Shown: one piece after another, positions 33,715 through 47,485 of the stretch
How positions within the stretch are numbered: the first letter of the stretch is position 1
Layout of the letters: each line of letters opens with the position of its first letter
Origin: Kuschelorhynchus macadamiae
Lineage: Eukaryota > Arthropoda > Insecta > Coleoptera > Curculionidae
Assembly (NCBI GenBank): GCA_030620095.1
Contig: JAUTXW010003406.1
Location: forward strand, 434,001-498,000
DNA: 64,000 nt
Reading direction: 5' to 3'
Position numbers and translations under genes: made by a program
The notes under the pieces: model-generated
Seen by the model: only the letters and a program-made list of their open reading frames with translations
Told to the model about the DNA's origin: nothing
The model's database searches: none

Positions 33715-33750
33715 GCTCCTGATGAAGCTAATAAACATTGGCGAAATATT
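33715..33750 (+). ncRNA. hammerhead-ribozyme-like core in PLE terminal repeat (candidate)
   Basis: CTGATGA at 33719-33725 is followed by an A, a hairpin (GCTAAT / ATTGGC) and GAAAT at about 33743. This is the CUGANGA-stem II-GAAA layout known from PLE terminal repeats, but with one extra base after the first box. Stems I and III and the cleavage site were not identified, so only the motif is claimed. Confidence 0.35.
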
Positions 33751-33842
33751 GAGCACTTAATAAAAAAGAGTTTTTTTTTCTTATCCATGGTAGACCCGAA
33801 AACCAAAACCTTTTTATAATTTATATACGGTCGATAATACCT

Positions 33843-35320
<1,478 letters not shown>

Positions 35321-35329
35321 CCGTGATCA

Positions 35330-35657
35330 AACACGGTTTATGCACGACGCACGGTGCCCCAGTTCACTATACGGCTGACATTTATGCATTTCTTAATGGA
35401 CAATTTCAAGAAGCAGAACCGTTCGGGTGGCCGCCTTCATCTCCTGACTTGACATAAATGGACTATTTTCTTTGTTTTTTTTTTAATTTAGTCTATCAAC
35501 CACATCAGACTACAAAAAAAATATGAAGGAAAGAATCCGAAGTGTATTTAATAATATGAATTTTAATACATCAAGAGATGTTAGCGTATCTTTTGAAAAT
35601 CGTTTAGATATTTGTGTCGAACAAAACCGTAGTCTTTTTGAACATCTGATTAAGTAG
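35330..35657 (+). pseudogene. decayed mariner transposase C-terminal part
   Basis: Plus-strand fragments are GAPVHYTADIYAFLNGQFQE, FGWPPSSPDLT followed by a stop and MDYFL, NLVYQPHQTTK, and ENRLDICVEQNRSLFEHLIK with a stop at about 35657. The order matches the second and third catalytic regions and tail of DD41D transposases. The first catalytic region is not recognisable. Confidence 0.75.
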
Positions 35658-35799
35658 TTTTTGCTGTTTTATACGATTTGTTACTTATTTTTTTATTTTT
35701 ACCTTCTAATTACTCTAGGGTGGACAATTCAACAACTAGTTTAAACCAGTGGTTAAATTGTCCTAGCTAAGTCCTAGCTGTCCTAACTATTTTAAAAAA

Positions 35800-36000
35800 G
35801 GTTTGGCTCGATCACCGAAAAACATGTTTTCTCAAAGCCGACGGTCTGTTTGTCTATATGTTCGCGGCATAGCTAAAAAACTACTTACCCGATTGACTTC
35901 AAATTTGGGGGGTGGATATAATAATTTTTCAACATTGTTGTTAGTTGTTCACGGACTTTATGAGGATAAACTACCGAGAAAAATTCCAACGAATAAAAAA
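35800..36000 (+). repeat. dispersed repeat shared with 46130-46260
   Basis: AACATGTTTTCTCAAAGCCG, GGTCTGTTTGTC and GCATAGCTAAAAAACTACTT correspond in the same order to the reverse complement of 46140-46245 (AACATGTTTTCTCAATTCCG, GGTCTGTCTCTTTGG, GCATAGCTAAAGAAACTACT). The open frame 35803-36309 begins in this repeat and then runs into the hAT end, so I do not call it a gene. Confidence 0.65.
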
Positions 36001-36239
36001 CAGTTTTCATTTCTGTACTTTGATGAAAACAAGTTGAATGTGCGCCATTATGGGGATATACTAACAAAAAAATTGCTGATTAAAAAAAGCTTCTCGGTTT
36101 TTATTATTATATTTCAAGAGTCTTGGGGAGTATGGCTAAGCCACAGTGCAGACAGTTCATATAAATGCATAAATGCTTATCGTAAAAGACTAAAACGTAA
36201 ACTCCGTTCTAATGAGCCACGCTATAAAGATTTACATTA

Positions 36240-36247
36240 CATAAATG
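36240..36247. repeat. left target duplication of hAT copy 2
   Basis: CATAAATG is repeated exactly at 38808-38815. Confidence 0.95.
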
Positions 36248-38807
36248 CAGGGGCGTGCCGTGAAATTTTAAGAAAGGGAAGCAATTTTTACAAACTTAAC
36301 AATTTGTAATGTAATTCGATTCTTCGATCATTTTTTGCAAATTCGTCAATGACGTCATCATGAAAACGTCGATGCTCCGACATATTTTGTAGAAGTTTAT
36401 TTTCAATGGACAACAGCGATGTATGCTAAAGTCTCTCCTACCCCGTTGAATTTCTCACGAAATTTTTTATACGTTTAAGTGTTGAAAAATTACGTTCTAC
36501 TGATGAACTTGTGGTAGGTATTGCCAATACTAATTCACACAATTTCGACACTTCGGTGTAGACATCTTCCAGCTCCTTGTCTTTTAAAAATTGCGTTAGT
36601 TCCTTAGCGTTATTTTTTGCGCTAATGTCATCAGTTTCGTAAATCACTTTTAATTCAGATCGCAGTAACACTCAGTCGAAGAACTGGCTATAATGAAGAA
36701 GAAGAGATTTAAATGCAACTTCTGGAAAAGTTTATTTGTTGCTGAATTTGATCGATTATTTCATAAAAGAGGCGTCTGTATGATGTTTGAACATCTTGCA
36801 CCTGGTCTGTTCGAAAACGCTTGGCTTGTGGCTCTACATTTAACGTCATCGTTTTCTCCCAAAATAGGTCAAAGTCATCTCTTTTTTGGCTTAACATGGA
36901 CTTAAAATCATCCACTTTTTTTTAGGCAAAAAGCAATATCATTTGTTTTGATTTGTAATATATTAAAAACATTGTCCGAGAATGGAAATATTTCTGAAAA
37001 TATGTTCAACAAATAATTAAAATTAAAATCTCGTTTCAAACAGTCCAAAAACCCCCTCGAACTATTTATTGCTTGTGAGTCCCATGTTTCATTATTTTCT
37101 ATTATATTCTCAAATAGTTCAATCAGTGATTCACGATTTTCAGATACTGTTAACACAAGTCTTCCATTATAGTTCCACCTAGTAGGAGCTACTTTGGGCA
37201 ATCGTTTGTGGATAATGGAGTCCAAAGCTTGTGTACGTTTTGTTGACTTGGAAAAGAAAGCAACCATGCCACTTAAAGTAACGAACAATACTTTACACTC
37301 TTTAGTGTGATTGATGGACTGGGATGAAACTAAATTTAATTTATGAGCAAAACAATGGACAAACACAGCAATTGGGAAAGTTTCTCGAACTTTACCCTAC
37401 AGACCCCCTAATTGTCCTGCCATCACTGCAGCTCCATCATAGCTTTGAGCAACTAATTTTTTCTCTCCATTAATTTCTTTAGTAACGTTATAAACTACGG
37501 TATATAATGCATCTGTTGTACGATTTTCGGATTCATTCTTAAAACCTAAAAATCGCTCTTGAATACTTCCGTCTATTTTAACGTAGCGTATTACCATAGA
37601 TAATTGGGTAAAATTAGTAATATCAGTTGTTTCGTCCAGAACAATAGCAATGAACCGCGCCTCGCCAATCTCCTGCTTAATTATTTTTAGAATAATGGTT
37701 GCAATTGCGGAAATTAAATCATTCTGGATTCGATTCGACGTTCCACAAAAAACGCTAGACTGCTCTAAATGATTTTTTAAGCAATCATCATATTTAGCCA
37801 TTAAACTAAGTAAATCTTGAAAATTTCCTTTATTTGAAGAAACCCTTGTTTCGTCATGACCTCTAAATCCCAATTCGTGCTGTCCGAGAAAACAAACAAC
37901 ATCGATAAGTCTTCTTAATATTTGCCTATTTTTATCGACAAGTTCATTTTGTTGGCGGTGACTAATTTCCACTGTTTATCAAGGGCGTGTTCAATTCTGG
38001 TTTTGCCGAACCCTTTTTCTTTTATGACGGCCTGCAAATGCGCTTTGGACATAATGTGTCTTTTTACAGCTTTATGGAAATTGTTTAAATCGGAAAAACC
38101 AGTTTTATTCCAGAGACCTTTTTCATTTTCAAAAAGTGAACATTCCCAACAAAATAATTTACTTATATTTTCACACCCTGTTAGCCATTTAAATTGTTCG
38201 TATTGTTTTTCTGGATAAAAATTATTTCATTTTTGTGGTTAAATTTTTCATAGGCGGTTTTGCCCTTCCTTTGGAAATTATTTGAAGCTTATCAGCGGAG
38301 TTTAACGTTGAAAATTCCTTTATTATTAAGACATACACCACACATTTACACACACTCTTCTTACTAAATTCTCCAACATTTTCAACGTTATTACCAACAG
38401 CCGAAGTTGACGGTATTTGCGTATCCACGTCCGTATTATTGTCTTCCATATCGCACCATGCACGACACGACGTACGTATCATACAACACACGGATAGCCG
38501 TTCAAACAAAGAACCTACTCCCGGTGGAAAGTTCAATAACCTCTGGCTTGATTCACATGAAGTCAAGCATACAGGACTTGGCTGCCGAGAAGCTAGTGGC
38601 CCGCATAGGTTCTATTGGATTCTATTGCTCGGTCGGAGTCAAGGCCGCATTTACTATAGGCTTGATAATTAAGATAATATTTTAGCATTTTTAATATAAA
38701 CTAAATTAATGGTTTCCTATTTCAAAAATTACATTTTAGAAGATGTTTTGTCATTTTTTTTTTGGGGAAGCACTGCTTCCCTTGCTTCCATGGACTGCAC
38801 GCCCCTG
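36248..38807 (-). mobile_element. hAT element, ZMYM1-like family, copy 2
   Basis: The ends CAGGGGCGTGC and GCACGCCCCTG are perfect complements, with an exact 8-bp duplication CATAAATG. It is 2.56 kb long and collinear with copy 1 (17668-20369). Both carry GAAATTTTAAGAAAGGGAAG next to the left end and CTTCCATGGACTGCACGCC at the right. Perfect ends suggest copy 2 is younger, although its gene is broken. Confidence 0.96.
36438..38449 (-). pseudogene. hAT transposase (TTF zinc finger, DUF4371-like), copy 2
   Basis: Minus-strand frames starting at the ATG at 38447-38449 carry the same domains as copy 1: the TTF zinc-finger region (lesion near 38225, WPCLLF decayed), GHDETRVSSNKGNF, VLDETTDITNFTQL, SYDGAAVMAGQLGGL, HCFAHKLNLVSSQSINH and a dimerisation motif IPTTSSSVERNFSTLKRIKN. 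Here the Glu of SSVER is kept, unlike copy 1. About 40 codons present in copy 1 (the stretch with NDLKFPELCNFDAFKG) are deleted near 36730. Other breaks lie near 38222, 37390 and 36910. Confidence 0.93.
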
Positions 38808-38815
38808 CATAAATG

Positions 38816-41800
38816 CAATTTGAAAGAGTTTGCACTTACGACACGTAGGCTAGCTTGTACGGTGGTTTTAGCTTGGGGAAGTTCACAGTTTTCAATTCCT
38901 TTCAAGAGTATAGGAAGGTGGAAGGTAAAAAAAAATATAATGAGGTCGCCAACACACGTTAAGAAAAGAATCTATCTTTCTTCCTTCTTACACCCATTAC
39001 TCGTGTGTTCGTAAAACCAAAACAGGGATTAAAACAAAATATAAATTAAAGTTTCCTTTTATTAAAGAAAAAAACTGGAAAATGAGTGTCTTTATATCAA
39101 ATATTTAAAAGAATCGGTTACTTAAATTGTAAATTCAGATTAGAAATATGAAGATTTAAAATAAAAGGTACTAAATATACACATATAAATTTAACTTGTA
39201 TTTCTCACCAGGTAGCAGGTAAGCGGGATTTGATGCCTTTAGCCTTGGGTCTGGTTGTTGGGCTGTATACTAGAGGCAGACATGAAAAACCTCTTCAGGT
39301 AAAAAAAGGGCACCTCTTGTTTGTATCACCGTTCGGCAAGTCGATAACTGTTTCAGTTTTTAGGCGTTTCAAAGAAAAAACTTTAAAGCCGGGTCCACAA
39401 ACTATATGGATGCGAAAGGCATTGATCATTTTATCAAAATTTCTTGACAAAAAAAAATGAAAATGAAAGTTCTACATTCACATTCAAAGTTTAGACTTAA
39501 ACCTTAATGGCCGTTGCGCTGTAAAAAAAAGAGAAAAATCCATTGTAGCCAAAATTGTAAAAGGTGATTAAAATTGCAAAATTAAAAGAATTAAAATGAA
39601 TAAACTTTGCCAAAACAAATAAATTAAAATTGTTAATTACCTGGCCGTTATTTGATCACTGCTTAGGACAAAAATTTAAACTTTTAAACAGTATCAGCCA
39701 TCTAAGTGACTTTTCACGGCCACAATCACAACATAATAGACTGAGCTGATTCCAAAACGATTTACAGCAAGAGGTTTACTAAAAAAAGAGGGTATTTAAA
39801 AAGGTTATTAATTTAACAAAAAAACTAACATGTTAAAAGTGCTCTAGCAAAACTTGATCTTAACGTTCTTATATTTTGTCTCTTTCCCCCTTATTAATTG
39901 ACAAAAATAAAAAATCTTTAAAAAGATTAGCAACTCAGAATACAGTAAATATAGAAAACGAATATTTCCATAATCTTAATATCAATTTTTTGAAATATTT
40001 ATTTTGAATCCTGTTGAATAGTTTATATATTTTTGAAATTCTCCCTAAATCTTTTCGTAAGCCTCGCCCTTAATAATTACAACTTTTAAAATTTGGGTAT
40101 TTAATAGAAAACACCTCGACTGTAGTCGGGCGGATTAGTTTGGCCTTTAGACATAAATGAAACGTCAAACTGCTTCATGTGTCACTCAAACTTAACCCAA
40201 TTTGTAAAACGAAAATAAACAATAATCATAGGGGGTATTTTAAATTATATGTTATCAGAAGGCAAGTCATTAAATGAATTGAATTTAATTTTAAAAGGCA
40301 ATAAGGTATTAAACCAATTTAGTTCTATTTAAAATATTTCCCATTTTACTTAGCTTTACCCGGCTACAACGGATATATGTAGCAATACCTGGTTTGGTTT
40401 GTAACAAAACAGCTCAAGCCCAACTATATTGTTTATAATAGATTTGTTTTAAATAAAATATATTAAGGTAAGATAATGGGAAATTCACAAGTGTTAATAA
40501 ACTGTATATCGTTATATGCAAATATGTAAAAATATGGTCCTTTTATAAGGTACGTATAAAAAAACTTCAAACAATCAGACCCTCAGCATCTGTAAAATTA
40601 AATTAAAACACATAGATATATAAAACCAAGTTGCCATTTGTTTACAAAATTAAGTAGTTACTATGAATAATAATGAAAAATTGGGAATAATAAAAAATAA
40701 TATATTAAGTCATAAAATTTAGATAACTCAAAATTAAGTAAGTTCCCGACATCTTGGCGAATAGGAAAAATATAAATATACCGCTATAGCAAAATCATAA
40801 AAACTACAATTGTACACATATCACTATTTTGCTACTGTAAAAGTGTAACATTACAAAGAAAAGCAATTAAATAAGCATATTTTTTAAGAAATCTACAATT
40901 CCTTAAAGTTCCGGGTCTGTTATGACTATGCTCAACTTTTTGGGATCAGTTTATATAACTCTTTTATTACATATAATCGGTTTTCCTCTGAACTAAAATA
41001 ATAAAGTTAAATTCACATAGAGAAAATTAATTATATGCTTTTACAAAGAGTATCTTGGTAAATTGTCCATTCAGAATGTCTGCAGATGAATCGCGTAGAG
41101 AAATAAAGTTTCTCTGCCTTTGACAGATATTTGTACAAACAAAAACAAGTTGACTATCATAGCACATATCTCTTCTATTTAGCTTTTGTGACAAGCTGAC
41201 ATGAGAATTTGCTGCACTTTCTGATTGTGTACCTCAAATTTATGCGAACTTTATTTAAATTCTTAGAATAATAAAAGCTAATTTACACTATACTATGCTC
41301 TTTAGTTTAATTAGTTAATACACTTTTAAATTAATACTGCTTCTGTCTTTAGTTTATTAGCTCAAAACATGAAATCAGCAGTATCCCAGGCAAAGGCCAG
41401 GGATAAATTCTTTAAAAATCCGTCAATTATAATGATTTTAGAGAATTTACTTGGAATTTCAAAGACAGGGAGATGGAAGCTTATAATTTGAAATTCTTGC
41501 AAAATTAAATGACATCAGTCATCACAAGGGAATAAGAAGGATCGTACAAAACCCCTGTAAACCGATTAATCAAAAGTTTTTGTTTAAAATTATTAAATGT
41601 TGTACACAGAAATGCGTATATTTTAGTTTTTAGGGATTTTATGGGTATCAGAGCTGTCACAAGTGAATTTTAAAAAGACTTAATTTTTAGGTCACAAGTC
41701 ATTCAAAAAATAAAAAATCGTCGAAATTCCTTTACCCGAAACTTCCCCCGTTATGAATCTTTTCTTTTCTTAGAAACACTGAAATGTGATCCATAGTCAT

Positions 41801-41850
41801 TTAGTAGCACCTATACATCACATTTAATTTTTGTGAAAAACTCAAAAAAG
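38816..41850. other. long AT-rich interval without recognisable gene
   Basis: About 3 kb without transposon ends or domains that I recognise. A 76-codon open frame at 39230-39460 (MPLALGLVVGLYTRGRHEKP) follows a possible acceptor (CTCACCAG at about 39212) and could be an exon, but it matches no family I know. The rest shows only short AT-rich frames. Confidence 0.35.
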
Positions 41851-41869
41851 TCAATATGAGTCATTAAAC

Positions 41870-43350
41870 GTGCTAGCGGAAGCAACAAAACATTCCTTTG
41901 GTGAGGGGAATTTTCCTTCTTTTTTGAAGAGCGCAGAGGTTGTACCTATATTCAAGAGGGGCATCCTGATGTCAGACTGCTTTCTTTTCCGACAAAGTGT
42001 CAATTCGGTTTTCAAAGGGGTACGTCGACTGTCGATACTGTCTTCTCTTTCCTTGAGAATCTTTACTTGGATTTGAATGAAAAGGAACGAACTGCGGCTG
42101 TTTTTGCTGACTTTTATAAAGCTTTTGATTGTGTCAATCACACATTACACATTTTTAAAAAATTGGAGCACTATGGTTTTAGGGGAACTTTATTACAATA
42201 GTTTCAGTTATACCTATCAAGAAGAAGACTTTTGTTCAGACCCCAAAAGGAAGATCAAATATGCAGCATATCAGTGATGGTGTTCCGCAAGGCTCTGTAC
42301 TAGGCCCAATCCTATTTTTGTTATACCTTAACGATCTTGCTTTTTCGGATATTCGGGGGACTATTTTTGCAGATGATACAACTCTTCTTTGGAGCAGAAC
42401 TGATCACAGTGCTCTAATGAATCCATTTGCGAGGATATGTGGAGGGTGAAAGAATGGTGTGCTTCTCATTACTTAAGTTTTAACCATGATAAATCATCCA
42501 TCCTTACTTTTAAGTTTACATTGATTAACATAGATCGAAATAGTATTCAAATAAAAACCAATCTGTCACAAAATGTTATGGGTATTCGTATTGATAATGA
42601 ATTAAAATTCTCTACGCACATAACCCTACTTAGTAAAAAAAGTCTTCTGGTTGCTTTGCTGTGAGAGTAATTTCTAATGAATTAGGTTCATCTGTGGCTA
42701 AGATGACATATTATTCTTTAATCGAATGTCACATAAGATATGGGTTCGCTTTTTGGGGATTTTGTATCAACCAGTTGCTAAATTCCGTCTTTGTTCTCCA
42801 AAAAAGGTCACTGCGCTACATATGTAAAGCTTAGTTTAAGAAAAACTGTAAACCTTTTATATACGGGAAGAAATCATTTCTCTTTTTATCTTGGAGGCTT
42901 GTTGCTTGATGCACAAAAAACTTAGGAATTTTCCTAGACATAGTGCTTATATTACGCGTAATAGTAGCAGCGTTTCTCTCCCCATACACAAATTTGCTTT
43001 AACTCATTGATTTATGAAAATGTTAAGATTTACAATCACTTGCCTATGAACCTCTAATTAATTACTGCTGAAAAGTATATAGTCTATAAGAATACTACAA
43101 CCTGCAGGAACTTTATGATAACCCTCTATGATAGTAGGTATAAGATTTTAAATATTTCTTTTCTTTTTTAAATTCTTTATATTACTGCCTCATTTGTTAT
43201 TAGTTTTTATTTTAATTATTGAGTGTTGTCAATTGTTTTGTTATTATTATATATTCCATAAGATATTATAGAACATTTCTATTTTTAAGATTGCTTTGTT
43301 AATGAGATATGTTTTTCTGATGACAATAAAGCTTATTTTGTTTGTTTGTT
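41870..43350 (+). mobile_element. LINE remnant (Jockey-like), 5'-truncated
   Basis: Translated fragments in order are FGEGNFPSFLKSAEVVPIFK, a broken stretch with FQRGTSTVDTVFSFLENLYL and DFYKAFDCVNH, then SDGVPQGSVLGPILFLLYLN and GTIFADDTTLLWSRTDHSAL. WCASHYLSFNHDKSSILTFK and MGIRIDNELKFSTHI (thumb) follow. The 3' end is GACAATAAAGCTTATTTTG followed by TTTG repeats at about 43325-43350. Frames change near 41970, 42110, 42260 and 42440. There is no endonuclease part. Confidence 0.85.
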
Positions 43351-43429
43351 TAAATAAAAAAAACTTTTTACCTTGATTTTTAAAACATTTTATTTGATCA
43401 TCATTTTGTTCTGCTATTTTGAATTCACA

Positions 43430-43850
43430 CCACAATTTTACTAGTTTATCACACTTAATACTTGCACAAAACAGAAAGCTTTGATCAATTAAGAAATCAT
43501 GGTTCTTGGGATTAGACCGTGTCAAATTGGAATCACTATCCGACGTTTCGCCTTCGATTGCACGATACACCTTCAGAACCGATGCTAAAACCTTGGTTTT
43601 CTTTACATTTATAATTTGGCCAGTGGTATGCTGGTGTTTAGCTACAGCAGATTAAACAATTTGTTGCTTTTTAATACATCGTACATGTTCCTTAAGTCTA
43701 GTTGATATTGAGCATCCTGTTTCTCCCACATACCCTTCTCCATAGGAAAAAGGAATTTTATATAAGCCTTCTGTTTGAAAAGGTACAATACCTTTCGGGG
43801 ATCAAAAGCATTCTCCGATCTTCTTTTGTGTATTGAAGTCAACTTAATTT
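43430..43850 (-). repeat. inverted partial copy of the PLE 3' region
   Basis: Minus-strand frames read GEGYVGETGCSISTRLKEHV, RCIKKQQIV, HQHTTGQIINVKKTKVLASV, matching 45440-45600 in plus orientation (EVYVAETGRSMSTRLKEHER, RCIKKEQIV, VKETKVLASV). The open frames at 43247-43570 and 43642-43842 are parts of this. Confidence 0.82.
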
Positions 43851-43959
43851 AGCTTTTAGACTTGAAAAAACCATATTTTTAACTTTGGACAACGTCACCA
43901 ATGCGCAGAGAGAAAAAATTCGTCAAGAAGTTACAGTTAAGCAACAAAAGAAGTTTAAA

Positions 43960-44830
43960 GCACTCCTGAATAGAAAAAATTCCACTTAAACCTCCGCAGA
44001 ACACAGTTCAATTTATCATCGACCCCGTTAACCGAAGCAGAACAATCCGTTTTTTCCAAGGGCCAAAATTTCGCATTAGCACCGAGTAGCCTTCCCGTAG
44101 AAGATACAAAAGAGCGAAAAATATTAAAAATTGAAAACCAGCAAAGTCGAATCTCTCTGCAACCGTAAAAACAGGGATAAAGACCTTAAATAAAGATGCA
44201 AACATTCTAGTCTTTCCAGGAGATAAAGGCAACGCTACAGTCGTCATGGACAGAACGAAATACGTGAAAAAGATTAGCGTACTTTTGGACAACAACACCT
44301 ATAAAGTTATGCAGGTAGACCCTACAGAAAGACGCTTCACCAATCTGATTAACGCATCAAGTCTACCACTGGCGGAGAAAAAATCATTAACACCAAGCAG
44401 CTCCAAGATTCCCAAGTTCTACGGTCTTCCCAAGATACACAAGAATAATGTTCCACTTCGACCAATCGTCAGTGGAATAGACTCGCCCACATAAAACTTG
44501 GTAAATATCTTTCTAATTTTCTGACTCTGTATATTCTGTAGAAAAACTTAAGGCTATCTAGTTGGGAGATATTTTGGTCAGTTTCGATATAGAATCACTA
44601 TATACAAATGTTCCTGTCAACAACTCAATTTCAGTCTCAGACTCAACAAGACGTATTGAATAAGAACTTGATAGACCTAGTGTCTTACATCTACTTATTT
44701 CATTTTTCAAGGAACTTTTTATCAGGGCAGCTATGGGATTTCCTCTATCACCTGTGTTAGCGAATATCTTTATGGAAGCCTTCGAGGATATTGTAGAGCA
44801 ATACATCCGCTCCACTAAAACCAAAACACT
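43960..44830 (+). pseudogene. PLE reverse transcriptase, 5' and core parts
   Basis: Fragments are ANILVFPGDKGNATVVMDRT, KYVKKISVLLDNNTYKVM, SKIPKFYGLPKIHKNNVPLR and PIVSGIDSPT before a stop near 44494. Broken pieces of the palm follow downstream, including VSFDIESLYTNVPV-like sequence at about 44580 and YVDDIFVV-like sequence at about 44840. FPGDKGNATVVMD and KIPKFYGLPKIHK are diagnostic of Penelope reverse transcriptases. Numerous stops make it inactive. Confidence 0.85.
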
Positions 44831-45278
44831 GGGTCAGATATGTAGACGATATTTTTGTTGTTTGGCCTCGTGGACAAGATAATTTTCTCATATTTCTGGA
44901 CCACCTTAATCAACAACATCCTAAGTTTAAGTTCACAATGGAAATTGAACCTAATGAAACGATTCCCTTTCTAGATGTATTCAAACGAAGAAAATAGTAC
45001 TTTAGGACATTCTATGTATAGAAAACCGACGCATACAAATATATATTTAAATGTAAATTCCCAGCACCATCAAGCATAAAAGAAATCGGTTATTAACTCA
45101 CTAGTATTAAGAGCCATTTCTATTTCTGATCAAGATTCATTAACATCGGAAACATCGAAATTGACTGAAGCTCTGAGAGGGAATGGCTATTGCACTGAAG
45201 ACATTTCGCGTTCAATTAAAAGATATAGTAATCCGCGAAAGGAGAATAATAAGGAGCCACCGTTAGATAGTATTCTTC

Positions 45279-45740
45279 TTGTCTACAAACACGATGGATA
45301 AAATAGAGCGATTACTTCGGCGGTCCAACATATCTACTATCTTCAATACGCATAAGAAGATCGGGCAATGCTTTCGATCCTCGACAGATATCGTACATTT
45401 TCAAATAAAAGGAGTATATATAATTCCTTGCTGCTTTGGAGAAGTGTATGTTGCAGAAACAGGACGCTCAATGTCAACTAGACTTAAGGAACATGAACGA
45501 TGTATTAAAAAGGAACAAATTGTTCAATCTGTTGTAGCTGAACACCAGCATATTATAAATGTAAAGGAAACCAAGGTTCTAGCATCGGTTCCAGGTTTTT
45601 ATACACGACAAATTAGAGAATCTTTTAGAATTTTTAAACATAGAACAAATTTCAATAGAGATACGGGTTATGGTCTACACCACACGTGGAAACCCATCTT
45701 AACACAGGGTCATGGTTCGGCGAGCACAAGTCGGGTATAA
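45279..45740 (+). pseudogene. PLE GIY-YIG endonuclease domain
   Basis: The 153-codon frame has IERLLRRSNISTIFNTHKKI, GVYIIPCCFGEVYVAETGRS, STRLKEHERC and HRTNFNRDTGYGLHHTWKPI. GVYIIPC...VYVAETGRS is the GIY-YIG core with the Cys pair found in PLEs. In functional copies the core is usually VYIGETGRS, so AETG is a change. The domain nicks DNA during retrotransposition. It is separated from the reverse transcriptase by several frame breaks. Confidence 0.88.
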
Positions 45741-45799
45741 GAGCCCGCCTGAATCTCTTCGAGCTCATTCAGTGTTCAGATCTCGTAGAGTAAAGATCC

Positions 45800-45830
45800 C
45801 TGAAGATGCCTTGTAATCGAAGGCGAAACG
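45800..45830 (+). ncRNA. hammerhead-like motif at the PLE 3' end (candidate)
   Basis: CTGAAGA at 45800-45806, T, then GCCTT ... AAGGC forming a five-pair stem with a short loop, then GAAAC. The second box also appears in the inverted end copy at about 43540. It has the same one-base excess after the first box as the other PLE motifs in this window. The full three-stem fold was not verified. Confidence 0.35.
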
Positions 45831-46129
45831 TCGCATAGTGATTTTGACAGAGTCTAAACCCTAGAACCACGATTTCTTGCTTGCACAAAATTTTAAATCA
45901 ATCTAATAAATAGTTTTTCAGGCTGATTGTTTAACTATTTTGTTGGATTCATACCAAAATGTTACCAGTTCATTTCTTTGTAACACTTGGTTTTTTTTGC
46001 CAAATTTGGATTTGGATAATTATTTTTTTAGTGATAATTTTTTTTAACATTTCACCAGGCTGCCATTTCATTCCGCCATATTGGATATTTACCAAAATGT
46101 TACCAGGTCATCCTCATAAGACCTTTAAT

Positions 46130-46260
46130 TTTTGACCAAAATCGTTTAAGTAGTTTCTTTAGCTATGCCCCAAAGAGACAGACCGACAGGCGGATCGACG
46201 GAATTGAGAAAACATGTTTTTTGGCATCTAGGGAGCCTAAAACGTGAAGATCTGTAAAAG
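46130..46260 (-). repeat. dispersed repeat related to 35800-36000
   Basis: Reverse-complement similarity to 35810-35900 (ATGTTTTCTCAATTCCGTCG, TAGCTAAAGAAACTACTTAA). No coding sequence. It is probably part of an old dispersed family. Confidence 0.6.
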
Positions 46261-47414
46261 CCTGGGAGGGTGATTTTTTCCAATTACAGTATATTTTATA
46301 GGGGAAGCAAAAAGATTAACATCAAGGCTTTCTTTAAACGAGAGGTCAGTTGACTCCTATTTTAATATAACTTAAACATTTTGCTTGAGTTACACAAGAA
46401 AATGACTTAAGTGTTTACATTGATTTAAATTTGTTTATACACATAAGTCTTGAAGATATTGAATTAAGTTTTTTCGTTTTTAAGATGCAAATCAATTTTT
46501 CGGGTTAAGTCAAAAGTGACCAAATATTTTGCTAGTTTCCAGAGTCCTTAAAGCGTTGAATAATACAAATAATTAAAAAGATAAACATAAGGGCTGATAA
46601 ACCGAAAGGTATTCTGTCTTAAAATAACCGAACTGTATTTTATTTTTGTCCATTTTCGGTGTAACCATTTGTACAAATACATTTTCACTGGTTTAGCGCA
46701 CCGTTTGTTCATCTAAAATCGATCATCGCATGGCTTTATTTTTATTTCATTCTCCATGGCTTTAAAATTTAATTAATTAAAATACACCGACCATTCTGTG
46801 TCCGCTGCTCCGTAGTTTTTTTTTATTTCGAGTAAGGTATTTAGGAATACCAAATTAAATATAAGTAAAGCATTTAACCTCCTTAGTATGCTATAAATTC
46901 TTTGTAGGTAGATAGCACGTTAGATCAGTGTTAAAAAATATAAAAAATAGTAGTTCTACTAAAAATTTTAAGTGGTCGTATTTCGAAGGATTTATACCTT
47001 TTCGTTTGAAAACTCCCGTTTCCAACACTTGTTATGTATTATACTATTACTATGCGTGAATACACTTTATTTGCTAAGAGGTGGAATTGTTTAAAAATTG
47101 TTTTTAAAACATGTTATAAATGTTTTATAATTTAGGTAAAAGAAAAATACAACTTTTTAACCAGAAATGGTTTCCTAATTTTTTTATTTTGAAACATGAT
47201 TAAATACACAATTTTGTTTTCTAAAATATTTTTATTTTTATTATATTATTTATATTTTATGGATCTGATAACATATCTTGTTATATTGTCTTATTTTAAC
47301 AAAAAAAAATCCAGTTGAACAGTTTAATAAATATTTAAATCTTATCTGATCTCTAGAGGTCATTTGTATTAACCCCCGTATCAGTCGCTCAGGAAGTAAC
47401 GTGTACATCGCCCT

Positions 47415-47417
<3 letters not shown>
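46261..47417. other. non-coding interval
   Basis: AT-rich with no gene or transposon end recognised. Short poly-A and poly-T runs only. Confidence 0.4.

Positions 47418-47480
<63 letters not shown>
47418..47480. repeat. (AT)n microsatellite
   Basis: About 60 bp of AT repeats ending in ACATATATACATATCC. Confidence 0.95.

Positions 47481-47485
<5 letters not shown>

Larger units (their letters stand above)
43400..45900 (+). mobile_element. Penelope-like element with an inverted end copy at its 5' side
   Basis: A plus-strand PLE body (43960-45840: reverse transcriptase, then GIY-YIG) is preceded by a minus-strand piece (about 43430-43850) that copies its 3' part. The minus piece holds the GIY-YIG tail (YVGETGCSISTRLKEH and ASVLK) and the CGAAGGCGAAACGTCG motif, which recurs at about 45818-45835 in plus orientation. 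Inverted partial copies at the 5' side are known for Penelope insertions. I did not find a clear target duplication. Confidence 0.82.

Noticed and set aside
35803..36309. 168-codon open frame as a gene
   Set aside because: It starts in a dispersed repeat also found at 46130-46260 and ends inside the hAT terminal repeat. No domain is recognised.
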